Assembly: GCA_903920455.1 (NCBI GenBank)
Contig: CAIXLY010000007.1
Span: 87,190-151,189, forward strand
DNA from: an uncultured bacterium
GTDB taxonomy: Bacteria; Bacteroidota; Bacteroidia; Chitinophagales; Chitinophagaceae
DNA length: 64,000 bases
Direction: 5' to 3'
Position 1 is the first letter of the stretch. Each line of letters starts with the position of its first letter. Under the pieces are notes generated by a model. The model was given only the letters and a program-made list of their open reading frames with translations. It searched no databases and was not told the DNA's origin. Shown here piece by piece: positions 54,094 through 63,145 of this stretch. Made by a program: the position numbers and the translations under genes.

Positions 54094-55710
54094 CTATTTC
54101 AGCTTGGTGGATAATTTGGTAATGACATCACTTTTAATCAACAGTTTACGGTCTGCATAAACCCTTAATCCCTTTCCTCGGTGATATTTATCCCCGTTTT
54201 TGTCCCACAACACGGTAAGATCCACCCCCTTATAAAAGATATGCTCTAAACAGAACCAATCCCAGTTGGACGGCACCAATGGATTGATCGTTAGGGTATC
54301 ATCCAAAGAAGGTCGGAGGCCTATGAGGCCGGTAATGACATTGTCGTTATATGTGGAGTGATTGTAATAAATACCACGTTCCTTAAACCCATGGTTATGG
54401 CCTTGAACTTCCATGCGGGTTCTGGCAAGCCAATCTCCATTAAATGGATTGAGGTTCTCATCGATCCACAAATCATTAGTCACAATTGTATCTGCATCAG
54501 GAGGTATCTGTCTAAAGCGATGTGATTTGGTATAGTTCTTAAAAGTCTGAAAAAAATCTTCTTTCGATACCACATCTTGATCATAGTCATTTAATACATT
54601 GGCCAACGCAGTAAGTGTTTCAGAAGTTGCAAAAGGCCAACTTGGTCCGTTCCATTGGCATTCATGTCCTTCATAACTCACTTTAAAGCCAGGATGTCTC
54701 TGTTCTGCAGTAGTTGGGCCAAAAGGCGCATAAAAACCTTCGGGATCCATGAGCTGTTTCCATGCTTTTTCATAACCTTGGTTTTTCGGTACAAGATTCA
54801 CGTACCAAGGAACAAATCCCAATAATTCTCTTGCAGAAGAAAGGGTATCAGCTGCTTTATCGTTTGGTAATTCAGACCGGGGTATCACTTTAAAAAAGTC
54901 TGCGCGCTTGTCCCACAACTTATCCAACACCAGGCTCTTCGTTTTCTCTGCCTCGGATAAATACTGTGTCTGTATATCCTTCAACCCATTTAATCCAGCT
55001 ATATACGATATTGCCCTTGCATCGGCATACATGTAGCTGTTGATTGTTGGTCTCTTTCCGGTGCCCCCAATGGCAACTTCCATTCCATCCTGTCCATCAT
55101 ATTGCCAAAACAAACCGTCTGGATCTTGTCGGCGATTTTGCCATTCCTTATAGTTTCCAATAAGATCTGGAAGAACATCTGATAAGAGAGCAGCATCAGG
55201 ATGCACCATATGATAATTCAAAAAACTTTCTGCAATCCAAAAACTATAGACATAGGGATTGCCTCCTTTCCTAAGCCAAAAAAGACCATAGTCGCGTATT
55301 ATTTTAGGATCTCGCAACCACCTGCCTTCCCTGAAATGATGCCCCGCTGGGCAGGAGATGCTATTGTATTTTCCAGCCCAAGAAACAGCAGGCATGAATT
55401 CTGTGACTACATACCCGTCAGCAGTTTCTTTGACATGCTTTCGGAATGTCCACCACCTGTAGTAATAAACTTCCTCAATTTCTTTATCCGGACAACTGAG
55501 AAAAGGAATATTTTTTGCAAGAAAATTCCAGCTTAGCTCATTGGGTATCATCTTGGTTTCCGGAATGACATCCACATGCAGATTCAATGTATCTTGATTA
55601 TTAAATTGATCAATATATCGCTTATACTCTTGTTGATCAAGTACCTGGCGGGTTGGGTACTTGCAGCTTAACAAACAAATAAGCAGGAGTAGTGTCGGGT
55701 TAACTTTCAT
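54094..55710 (-). CDS. MGH1/GH63-like glycoside hydrolase lipoprotein
   Basis: A 538-residue (alpha/alpha)6-barrel hydrolase resembling the mannosylglycerate-hydrolase/GH63 C-terminal domain. The N-terminus MKVNPTLLLLICLLSCKYPT has a lipobox, so it is a lipoprotein. Barrel segments are VYYYRWWTFRKHVKET, CPAGHHFREGRWLRD, RQDPDGLFWQYDGQDGMEVAIGG, SYEGHECQWNGPSWPF (probable acid/base region) and HNHGFKERGIYYNHSTYND. A C-terminal beta-domain starts near residue 470. Specificity is unknown. It appears to be the first gene of the ten-gene minus-strand operon, whose promoter should lie in the ~220 bases up to the divergent GH43-like gene. Confidence 0.82.
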   Translation of the reverse strand: MKVNPTLLLLICLLSCKYPTRQVLDQQEYKRYIDQFNNQDTLNLHVDVIPETKMIPNELSWNFLAKNIPFLSCPDKEIEEVYYYRWWTFRKHVKETADGYVVTEFMPAVSWAGKYNSISCPAGHHFREGRWLRDPKIIRDYGLFWLRKGGNPYVYSFWIAESFLNYHMVHPDAALLSDVLPDLIGNYKEWQNRRQDPDGLFWQYDGQDGMEVAIGGTGKRPTINSYMYADARAISYIAGLNGLKDIQTQYLSEAEKTKSLVLDKLWDKRADFFKVIPRSELPNDKAADTLSSARELLGFVPWYVNLVPKNQGYEKAWKQLMDPEGFYAPFGPTTAEQRHPGFKVSYEGHECQWNGPSWPFATSETLTALANVLNDYDQDVVSKEDFFQTFKNYTKSHRFRQIPPDADTIVTNDLWIDENLNPFNGDWLARTRMEVQGHNHGFKERGIYYNHSTYNDNVITGLIGLRPSLDDTLTINPLVPSNWDWFCLEHIFYKGVDLTVLWDKNGDKYHRGKGLRVYADRKLLIKSDVITKLSTKLK

Positions 55711-55904
55711 ACAAATCATTAATAAACATAAACACCAACAGCGAGTTCAAGATTGATTCTTTAGGTCTGCTGGGATGACGGGTCGGTTAAAGATACTAAA
55801 ATGACTAAAATGCTATACTTAAAACATCAAGATCAGCGGGCAGGTCTTTCAGTCAAGCATTTCACTGTTTCTCGGAATAGAAATATGCGTTCATTTAGTT
55901 TCAA

Positions 55905-55912
55905 TAGATTTG
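55905..55912 (+). promoter_or_regulatory. -7 box TAGATTTG of the GH43-like/sulfatase pair
   Basis: An exact TAnnTTTG match 25 bases before the first possible ATG (55938), consistent with either candidate start. Confidence 0.4.
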
Positions 55913-55937
55913 TATAGCCCGAAAGCATTCGAATAAC

Positions 55938-57017
55938 ATGCCAAACAGAATGATACAATCAACTATGGCCAAACAACTTTTTATCGCCTTATTAAGCAGC
56001 ATCTTTCTTTTTTCTTGTGCGAGCACAAAAAATACATCATCCGTAGTGACGGAAAAAGAGATGCAATCGGTATATGAAAAAGTAAAAACCCCATACAAAC
56101 AAGGTATTGTATTTCAACATCCAGACTCCTCCAAGTTGATTGACAGTCCATCTATATTTCGATGGAAAAGAAAATGGTGGATGACCTACATCATTTTTGA
56201 TGGAAGGGGCTATGAGACTTGGATTGCAGAGAGTAACAACTTAATGGAATGGAAATCGAAAGGTAGAATAATGTCATTCACTGATACGGGATGGGATGCA
56301 AATCAAAAAGCGGGATACATGGCACTGTTGGACATTAAATGGGGAGGCTCCTACAAACCCTCTGCACATGAAGGCAAATATTGGATGTCATATCTTGGCG
56401 GCTCAGTTAAGGGATATGAAGCAGGCCAACTGGGCGTTGGTCTAGCAAGAACAATCAATCCTATTGAAACAAAAGAATGGGAGCGTTTACCGCGGCCAAT
56501 ACTTGCGGCACATGACAAAGATGCAAGATGGTTTGAGAACAGCACCATCTACAAAAGCTATATTATCAAAGATAAAAAAAGACATACCGGCAAACCCTTT
56601 GTGATGTTTTATAATGCGGCAGGCGATACTGCTACTTATGAAAGCATCGGGATGGCTGTGTCCGACAACATGGTTGATTGGAAACGATATGGCAGCAATC
56701 CTGTAATCAGTCGATTTAAAAAAGGCACCATTTGTGGAGATGCCCAACTTGCTAAAGTTGGCAAACTCTATGTGATGTTTTACTTTGGCGCATTCTGGAA
56801 TGGCGATGCTCATGCATATGATCGATTTGCCTGCTCTTATGACTTGACCAATTGGACCGATTGGAAAGGAGAAGACCTCATCAAACCATCGGAATCCTAT
56901 GACAACACATTCGCGCACAAACCTTTTGTAATCAACTGGAAAGGAAAGGTGTACCACTTTTACAACGCAGTTGGTGAAAACGGAAGGGTAATCGCACTAG
57001 CAACATCAACTCCATAG
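55938..57017 (+). CDS. Five-bladed beta-propeller glycosidase-like lipoprotein (GH43/GH117/GH130 clan type)
   Basis: A 359-residue lipoprotein (signal MAKQLFIALLSSIFLFSC), with starts at 55938 or 55965 both possible. The repeated pattern of WxxxYxxF-like blades is clear: SKLIDSPSIFRWKRKWWMTY, EGKYWMSYLGGSVKGYEAGQLGV, DARWFENSTIYKSYI, GTICGDAQLAKVGKLYVMFYFG and FAHKPFVINWKGKVYHFY. Candidate catalytic acids are the Asp in IDSPSI, the Glu in WFENSTI and the Asp in CGDAQL. The exact GH family is not certain. The sulfatase gene follows after 38 bases; the two form a transcription unit divergent from the large operon. Confidence 0.75.
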   Translation: MPNRMIQSTMAKQLFIALLSSIFLFSCASTKNTSSVVTEKEMQSVYEKVKTPYKQGIVFQHPDSSKLIDSPSIFRWKRKWWMTYIIFDGRGYETWIAESNNLMEWKSKGRIMSFTDTGWDANQKAGYMALLDIKWGGSYKPSAHEGKYWMSYLGGSVKGYEAGQLGVGLARTINPIETKEWERLPRPILAAHDKDARWFENSTIYKSYIIKDKKRHTGKPFVMFYNAAGDTATYESIGMAVSDNMVDWKRYGSNPVISRFKKGTICGDAQLAKVGKLYVMFYFGAFWNGDAHAYDRFACSYDLTNWTDWKGEDLIKPSESYDNTFAHKPFVINWKGKVYHFYNAVGENGRVIALATSTP

Positions 57018-57055
57018 AATAACATTAATGCTGGTAGTATCATTTAAATTGTAGC

Positions 57056-58549
57056 ATGAACATCGCCAACCATATCCTTTGCTTGATATTAATCTGTAGC
57101 CACTCAATTGCAACCAAAGCGCAGCAGGCTAAGCCAAACATCATTTACATATTGGCAGACGACTTGGGTTATGGCGATGTGAGCTGCATGAATGAACAAT
57201 CAAAAATTAAAACGACCCATATTGATGCGCTGGCAAAAGCAGGAATGCGGTTTACCGATGCACACAGCAATTCTTCTGTATGTACCCCCACAAGATATGG
57301 AATCATGACAGGCAGATACGCTTGGAGAAGCAAGTTGAGCAATGGTGTTACCTGGAGTTACGACAGCTCGTTAATTGAGGGTGGCAGAAAGACTGTTGCA
57401 ACGATGCTCAAGCAACAGGGCTATGCTACAGCATGCATCGGTAAATGGCATTTGGGATTGGATTGGGGCAAAGACAATTCAGGCAATATCGATTTATTTA
57501 AACCCATTAAAAGAGGCCCAACCACTATGGGCTTTGATTACTTCTTCGGCATTACTGCCTCTTTAGATATCCCCCCATATGTATACATCCGTAACGACAG
57601 AATTACAGCGAGTTTAATTGACACGATAGAAGCAGCTGGTGGGAAAAGCTTCTGGCGTAAGGGGCCAATTGGCAATGACTTTAAACATGAGGAAGTAATG
57701 CCCAAATGTATTGAAGCTTCAATTGAGTTCATAGAAGAACAAGCAAAAAAAGAAAAGCCATTTTTCTTATACCTACCCCTTCCTGCACCACACACGCCCA
57801 TTTTGCCAACAGCAGCCTACAAAGGAAAAACTGGCACAAATGATTATGGAGATTTTGTATTGATGATGGATGATATGGTTGAAAAAGTTATTGATGCAGT
57901 AAAAAAAGCAGGAATCGAAGAGAATACGATGATTGTATTTACGAGCGATAATGGATGCTCACCGTCGGCTAATTTTAAAGAACTTGAACAAGCTGGGCAT
58001 TCTCCGAGCTATAAGTACAGAGGAGCAAAAGCCGACATCTACGAAGGTGGGCACCGGATTCCATTTATTGTCAAGTGGCCAAATCAAGTAAGGTCAAATA
58101 GTGTATCAGACAAAACCATATCACTCACAGATTTTTTTGCGACAATAACTGATCTCATGGATCAAGATATAGACGACAATACAGGTGAGGACAGCTACAG
58201 CATATTGCCATTGCTAACAGGAGATAAAAAAATGTATAAAAGAAACGATGTTGTCCATCATTCCATTGATGGAAGCTTTGCCATCAGAAAAGGAAAATGG
58301 AAGTTGGAATTCTGTTCCGGATCTGGAGGTTGGAGTTATCCTACTCCGGAGGAAACAGAATCCCATACACTTCCACCTGTTCAGTTATACAATATGAAAT
58401 CAGATATCAGCGAACAGCATAACAGATCAACTTCTCGCCCAATGGTTGTCAAAAAACTAACAACGCTTATGCAGCAGCAAATTGACAATGGTAGAAGCAA
58501 TCCAGGCAAGCATCAACAAAATGCCCTACCCATAAAGCTTCTGAGATAA
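57056..58549 (+). CDS. Secreted arylsulfatase-type sulfatase
   Basis: A 497-residue type I sulfatase. The signal peptide ends around IATKAQQ. Metal-binding IYILADDLGYGDVS is followed by the modification motif SVCTPTRYGIMTGR: Cys76 would be converted to formylglycine (C-x-P-x-R). Further family segments are ACIGKWHLGLDWG, PFFLYLPLPAPHTPILP, VFTSDNGCSP and GHRIPFIVKWP. It therefore removes sulfate esters from a glycan, implying a sulfated substrate for the island. A formylglycine-generating (anSME or FGE) enzyme is required and is not in the window. Confidence 0.94.
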   Translation: MNIANHILCLILICSHSIATKAQQAKPNIIYILADDLGYGDVSCMNEQSKIKTTHIDALAKAGMRFTDAHSNSSVCTPTRYGIMTGRYAWRSKLSNGVTWSYDSSLIEGGRKTVATMLKQQGYATACIGKWHLGLDWGKDNSGNIDLFKPIKRGPTTMGFDYFFGITASLDIPPYVYIRNDRITASLIDTIEAAGGKSFWRKGPIGNDFKHEEVMPKCIEASIEFIEEQAKKEKPFFLYLPLPAPHTPILPTAAYKGKTGTNDYGDFVLMMDDMVEKVIDAVKKAGIEENTMIVFTSDNGCSPSANFKELEQAGHSPSYKYRGAKADIYEGGHRIPFIVKWPNQVRSNSVSDKTISLTDFFATITDLMDQDIDDNTGEDSYSILPLLTGDKKMYKRNDVVHHSIDGSFAIRKGKWKLEFCSGSGGWSYPTPEETESHTLPPVQLYNMKSDISEQHNRSTSRPMVVKKLTTLMQQQIDNGRSNPGKHQQNALPIKLLR

Positions 58550-58573
58550 GAATCAACTTATAAATAAGTGAAC

Positions 58574-58590
58574 CTATAACTAAATTATAG
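58574..58590. terminator. Small bidirectional hairpin between convergent genes
   Basis: CTATAA (58574-58579) and TTATAG (58585-58590) flank a CTAAA loop in the 35-base gap between the convergent sulfatase and fasciclin genes. The stem is weak and only suggestive. Confidence 0.3.
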
Positions 58591-59529
58591 CTTTAGTAAC
58601 ACTTTGTCAATTACGTGAATTACTCCGTTAGAGGCCATGATGTTAGTTCCAACAATGTTTGCCGCAGTGGAGTTTCCAGTCCCTTTAACGTTTGCCCCAT
58701 TTAATAAAGAAATGGTTAGAGCCCCACCCTCAAGTGTAGTTGGTTGTGCGCCCTCAGTCAGGTCAGACGAAAAGACCCTTCCTGCCAATACATGATAGGT
58801 TAATATTGCGGCCAATGTGTTTGGATCAGCGGCATTGATATCATCCACGGTTGCAAATCCAGCATCACGGAAGCCTTGATTTGTAGGTGCGAATACAGTA
58901 TAAATACCAGGACCAGCCAAAACCCCTGCAACATTTGTTGTGCCTTCGCTTGCCCTAACTACTGCAGCAGCCAAATAAGTAAAGGTTGTATCGGCGAGTG
59001 CGGACACTACGATATTTCCAGCAGGAGGCATAAGCACTTTTGAAATCAAATGCAATACGCCATTGCTGGCCAATATATTTGCGGTTGACACCTTTATGCC
59101 GTTGACATATACACCAGAAAAGTTATTTGTTATAAAAATAGAATCCCCTGACACAGTAATAATTTTGGCATTAGGCCCTGCTGGAAGATCAGCGGCCATA
59201 TATTTTGTATCGATGGCGTGATACAATAAGATATCAATTAACTCTTCATCAGTAAGACTGCCAATTTTTGCAGCATCAATTCCGGACGCAGCAAAGGCCT
59301 CGTTGGTAGGTGCAAACACAGTAAAGGTAGCCGCACTGTCAAGCGTCGAAGAAAGACCGCATTGCTCTAGTGATAGATCCATGAGGGTGAGATTCGACCT
59401 AGCTGCAACTTCATCTTTTATAGTTACTAATGGCGTACTATTGTCATCATCTTTCTTACAAGAAATTATTAGCAGAGAAAAAAAGAGCATACTGATTAAA
59501 GTAAAAATAACTGATCCAATGTGTTTCAT
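58585..59529 (-). CDS. Lipoprotein with two fasciclin (FAS1) domains
   Basis: A 314-residue lipoprotein (lipobox LIISC followed by KKDDD). Two tandem FAS1 domains are evident. The first is about 35-170, with FTVFAPTNEAFAASG, LLYHAIDTKYMAADL and ASNGVLHLISKVLMPP. The second is about 172-314, with YTVFAPTNQGFRDAG, LTYHVLAGRVFSSDL and ASNGVIHVIDKVLL. FAS1 proteins mediate cell-surface adhesion or polysaccharide contact. It is monocistronic and convergent to the sulfatase. Confidence 0.93.
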   Translation of the reverse strand: MKHIGSVIFTLISMLFFSLLIISCKKDDDNSTPLVTIKDEVAARSNLTLMDLSLEQCGLSSTLDSAATFTVFAPTNEAFAASGIDAAKIGSLTDEELIDILLYHAIDTKYMAADLPAGPNAKIITVSGDSIFITNNFSGVYVNGIKVSTANILASNGVLHLISKVLMPPAGNIVVSALADTTFTYLAAAVVRASEGTTNVAGVLAGPGIYTVFAPTNQGFRDAGFATVDDINAADPNTLAAILTYHVLAGRVFSSDLTEGAQPTTLEGGALTISLLNGANVKGTGNSTAANIVGTNIMASNGVIHVIDKVLLKL

Positions 59530-59779
59530 ATGTATATATTTTTTGTGGAGCTAATCTATAACCAGTCGTAAACTTCACAACTGATGGGCTATCATTAATT
59601 ATCAATAACTATTGAATGATATTTAGGGCATCGACAATTTCCCTTTTCCGGTTATTCTATTGATTAAAATCAAATAGAGAAATAACAATCATCATTCTTA
59701 AGCCAGTACTATTCACATTACCTTGAATGCTTAGATTAAGAAACCTCATTGCACTTAAAAAACACTTAAATACATTCCT

Positions 59780-60277
59780 ATGAAAAGAAATTTCATTACA
59801 ACCACTATTATTTTGTGCCTTTTGTATACTGGAACTTATGCACAGGAAAAAGACACGGTTGTTGCACTCCCAGAAATCCGTGTAAGCTCTCCAACAGTCA
59901 TTACAGACAAAGTGGCAAAATCTTTTCTCAAAGCATTTCCAGGAGCAGAAAGCTTGAGGTGGTACAAGTATGACAAGGACTATTTGGCCAAGTTCATCTT
60001 GAATGATATGAACCACAACGCGCTGTTCAGACAAAATGGATACATCAAATACGATATTAGCTATGGCTATGAAAAACATCTTCCAGATGAAATCAAAACA
60101 CTTCTAAAAAAAGCGTACGACAACTATGATATCTTTAGGGCAATCAATGTGCAATCTGAAGGAAGAGATGTTTGGATAGTCAAGCTGGAAGGAATGAAGA
60201 AATATGCTACAGTGAGGATTGAGGAGGGGGAAATTGACGAATTTGAGCGATACGACAAAACAGCAGCCTCGAACTAA
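59780..60277 (+). CDS. PepSY-like (BLIP-like) secreted small protein
   Basis: A 165-residue protein with signal peptide (residues 1-21, ending TYAQ). The mature part, with VAKSFLKAFPGAESLRWYKYDKD and VWIVKLEGMKKYATVRIEEGE, resembles the PepSY-like family common in Bacteroidota, whose function is unknown. No metal or catalytic motif is apparent. It is followed by the ethanolamine-type permease, but a separate promoter lies between. Confidence 0.7.
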   Translation: MKRNFITTTIILCLLYTGTYAQEKDTVVALPEIRVSSPTVITDKVAKSFLKAFPGAESLRWYKYDKDYLAKFILNDMNHNALFRQNGYIKYDISYGYEKHLPDEIKTLLKKAYDNYDIFRAINVQSEGRDVWIVKLEGMKKYATVRIEEGEIDEFERYDKTAASN

Positions 60278-60329
60278 GGGCCATCTCAAAGAAACAATAC
60301 CCCATCAATTAATGCATTGTACATAAAAC

Positions 60330-60371
60330 GCTCAGCAAATTGAGCTTTAAGGGCATTTCTTCATAAATTTG
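60330..60371 (+). promoter_or_regulatory. Promoter and palindrome upstream of the ethanolamine gene group
   Basis: TTG (60340-60342) and TAAATTTG (60364-60371) are spaced 21 bases, matching the phylum's -33/-7 pattern. The palindrome GCTCA-N6-TGAGC (60330-60345) covers the -33 element, and a similar half-site, TTTGAGCG, follows at the -7 box. It is a plausible repressor or activator site. Confidence 0.45.
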
Positions 60372-60409
60372 AGCGTCTTGCATCGATTCAAGACAATCAA
60401 TAACAAAGG

Positions 60410-61744
60410 ATGCCCAACAAAGAAGAGATACCAACAGAAGAGAAGGGACTAAAAAGAACACTAACGCCAATCATGCTTTGGGGATTAGGGGTGGGATATG
60501 TTATCTCAGGAATGTATTTCGGATGGAACCTCGGACTTGAGAAGGGAGGAACGTTAGGGCTTGCCGTGGCAACAATTTTCATTGTGGTCATGTATGTCAC
60601 CTTCACCTTCAGCTACAGTGAGCTCGCTTGTGCCATACCTAAAGCAGGGGGTGGATTTGACTATGCCAGCAGGGCACTGGGGAAAAACTGGGGCTTTGTT
60701 GCGGGAATGGCCCAAAGCATAGAATTTATCTTTGCCCCTCCAGCCATCGCATTTGCTATTGGCGCCTATTTCAATTTATTCTTTCCGCAAATTCCAATTT
60801 TAAATATTGCCGTGTTTAGCTATATCGTCTTTACCGCACTTAATCTTTATGGAGTAAAAGCAGCTGCGATTTTTGAGTTGATAATTACCATCTTGGCGGT
60901 AGGCGAACTGATTTTATTTGCGGGAATAACCTTTCCACATGTTGAGATAAACAACCTAAAACAAAATGCATTACCACATGGCTGGTCAGGCATGTTTGCA
61001 GCAATCCCTTTTGCAATCTGGTTCTTTCTGGGGATAGAAGGAGTAGCCAATGTTGCAGAGGAAACAATTAAACCAAAACGAACGATACTTATTGGTTTTG
61101 GTTCAGCAATCGCAACCCTTGTAGTACTTTGCTTGATTACCTTCATCAGCTCGACTGGGGTAGCCGGATGGGAAGCCATCGTATACAAGGCCGACGGAAC
61201 TGCATCCGACTCCCCACTACCACTGGCATTGGCAAAGATTGTTGGCAATAATAATGCGCTCTATCACCTGCTTATTGCAATTGGATTATTTGGACTCATT
61301 GCCTCCTTCCACGGACTTATTCTTGCCGCTGGCAGATCCACCTTTGAGTTTGGGCGCGTTAGGTTTGCACCGCCGATCCTTGGAAAAATTCATAAGAAAT
61401 ATCAAACACCTGCAATTGCATTGCTGGTAAACATGTCGATAGGTATTGGCGCATTGTTAACCGGCAAAACCGCTGAGATCATTACCATATCAGTGTTTGG
61501 CGCACTTACACTATACATCATCTCGATGATCTCAGTAATCAGACTAAGGGCAATTGAGCCAAATTTAGAAAGGCCTTTTAAGGTTCCTTTTTATCCCATC
61601 TTCCCAATCGTTGCACTGACTATCGCTACCCTATCTTTTACAGCCATGTTGATCTACAACATGACACTGGGCATTGTTTTTATACTGTTAATAGTCATTT
61701 GCTTTTTAGCTTTCAAAATCATCAGACCAAGCTACCAGAATTAA
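60410..61744 (+). CDS. Ethanolamine/amino-acid permease, APC family
   Basis: A 444-residue permease with 12 predicted helices. Its N-terminal block, IMLWGLGVGYVISGMYFGWNL, followed by GGTLGLAVATIFIVVMYVTF and SELACAIPKAGGGFDYASRALG, is the ethanolamine-permease type of the APC superfamily. The middle FFLGIEGVANVAEETIKPKR and GRSTFEFGRVRFAP agree. The downstream gamma-glutamyl ligase-like and Fe-alcohol dehydrogenase genes support ethanolamine or a related amino-alcohol as substrate. The next gene starts 27 bases later. Confidence 0.87.
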   Translation: MPNKEEIPTEEKGLKRTLTPIMLWGLGVGYVISGMYFGWNLGLEKGGTLGLAVATIFIVVMYVTFTFSYSELACAIPKAGGGFDYASRALGKNWGFVAGMAQSIEFIFAPPAIAFAIGAYFNLFFPQIPILNIAVFSYIVFTALNLYGVKAAAIFELIITILAVGELILFAGITFPHVEINNLKQNALPHGWSGMFAAIPFAIWFFLGIEGVANVAEETIKPKRTILIGFGSAIATLVVLCLITFISSTGVAGWEAIVYKADGTASDSPLPLALAKIVGNNNALYHLLIAIGLFGLIASFHGLILAAGRSTFEFGRVRFAPPILGKIHKKYQTPAIALLVNMSIGIGALLTGKTAEIITISVFGALTLYIISMISVIRLRAIEPNLERPFKVPFYPIFPIVALTIATLSFTAMLIYNMTLGIVFILLIVICFLAFKIIRPSYQN

Positions 61745-61771
61745 AATACTTCTAGACCCTAATTCAACATC

Positions 61772-63130
61772 ATGAGCAAACAAGAAATTATCGAGTACGT
61801 AAAAAATCATCCTTCAGGAAGGGTCAAGCTGGCCTTTTCAGATATTGATGGAATCCTAAGGGGGAAGTATATTTCAACTGAAAAGTTCCTATCTGCAATA
61901 GAGAAAGGAACAAACTTTTGCGACGTGATTGTGGGATGGGATTCTGCTGATGTGTTATACGACAGATCGGAAGTTACAGGTTGGCATACTGGCTATCCAG
62001 ACAGCGCAGCAACAATTGACATCAATACCTTCAGGAAAATACCTTGGGAAAATGATATACCCTTCTTTTTGGGTGAGTTAAACGACAGTGACGGTAGCGC
62101 ATCTTCAGTATGTCCGAGGCAACTGCTAAAAAAAGCATTAGAGGAATCTACACAACAGGGCTATCGCCCTATGTTTGCTCAAGAATTTGAATGGTTCAAT
62201 TTTTCAGAAACTCCACAATCAGCAAATGAAAAGGGATTCAGAAATCTTACTCCCCTCACCCCCGGCATGTTTGGATATTCTATTTTGCGTTCAACACTAA
62301 ACAATCCATTCTTTGCAGATCTATTTGATCTCTTGAAAAAATTTAATGTGCCACTTGAGGGCCTGCATACTGAAACTGGTCCGGGTACCTACGAAGCCGC
62401 CATCTGCCACTCCGGGATATTAGAGGCAGGAGACCGGGCGCTGCTGTTTAAAACTGCGGTAAAAGAGATTGCCTATAAACACAATATCATGGCCACTTTT
62501 ATGGCCAAAATTAACGAGAATCTTCCTGGATGCGGAGGCCATGTGCACCAGAGCCTATGGGATATTGAAGAAAACAACAACCTGTTTTACAACAATCAAG
62601 ATCCACACAAGTTGAGCGATACTGCAAAGAGCTATATCGCTGGTCAACTGCACTGCCTCCCTTTCATTCTTCCAATGTTTGCGCCCACCATCAACAGTTA
62701 TAAAAGACTTGTAGAGGGTGCATGGGCACCTACCACACTCACCTGGGGTATTGATAACAGAACAGTGGCCCTGAGAATACTCAATGGCAGCGCGTCTTCT
62801 TGCAGGGTCGAGACCAGGGTGATAGGTGCAGACGTAAATCCTTATCTCGCAATGGCCGCATGTCTTGCTTCCGGTCTATATGGGATAAAAAATAAGTTGA
62901 CACTGGAACAACCTGCAACATTGGGAAATGGATACCAAGATTATTCAAACGGCAGTATCCCACATACCTTGATAGATGCAACCAACCAGATGAAATCATC
63001 CCCTATTGCAGCAGCCTTATTCGGAAAAACATTTGTTGATCATTTTGTTCAAACCCGCGAATGGGAATGGCGTCAGCATTTAAAAGCAGTAACTGACTGG
63101 GAGCATAAACGATATTTTGAGATTATTTAA
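61772..63130 (+). CDS. Glutamine synthetase-like gamma-glutamyl ligase (probable gamma-glutamylethanolamide synthetase)
   Basis: A 452-residue member of the glutamine synthetase superfamily. It has the beta-grasp N-terminal domain (VKLAFSDIDGILRGKYIS) and the catalytic domain: AQEFEWFNF and LEGLHTETGPGTYEAAI (metal-binding Glu), CGGHVHQSLWD (His), RLVEGAWAPTTLTWGIDNRT and RVETRVIGADVNPYLAMAA. It lacks the adenylylation-site context of housekeeping GlnA. Relatives in the GlnA3/GlnA4/PuuA/IpuC group ligate glutamate to amines instead of ammonia. Operon position between an ethanolamine permease and an alcohol dehydrogenase suggests ethanolamine as the amine; this is inference. Confidence 0.85.
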   Translation: MSKQEIIEYVKNHPSGRVKLAFSDIDGILRGKYISTEKFLSAIEKGTNFCDVIVGWDSADVLYDRSEVTGWHTGYPDSAATIDINTFRKIPWENDIPFFLGELNDSDGSASSVCPRQLLKKALEESTQQGYRPMFAQEFEWFNFSETPQSANEKGFRNLTPLTPGMFGYSILRSTLNNPFFADLFDLLKKFNVPLEGLHTETGPGTYEAAICHSGILEAGDRALLFKTAVKEIAYKHNIMATFMAKINENLPGCGGHVHQSLWDIEENNNLFYNNQDPHKLSDTAKSYIAGQLHCLPFILPMFAPTINSYKRLVEGAWAPTTLTWGIDNRTVALRILNGSASSCRVETRVIGADVNPYLAMAACLASGLYGIKNKLTLEQPATLGNGYQDYSNGSIPHTLIDATNQMKSSPIAAALFGKTFVDHFVQTREWEWRQHLKAVTDWEHKRYFEII

Positions 63131-63145
63131 AAATAAGACTTAACC

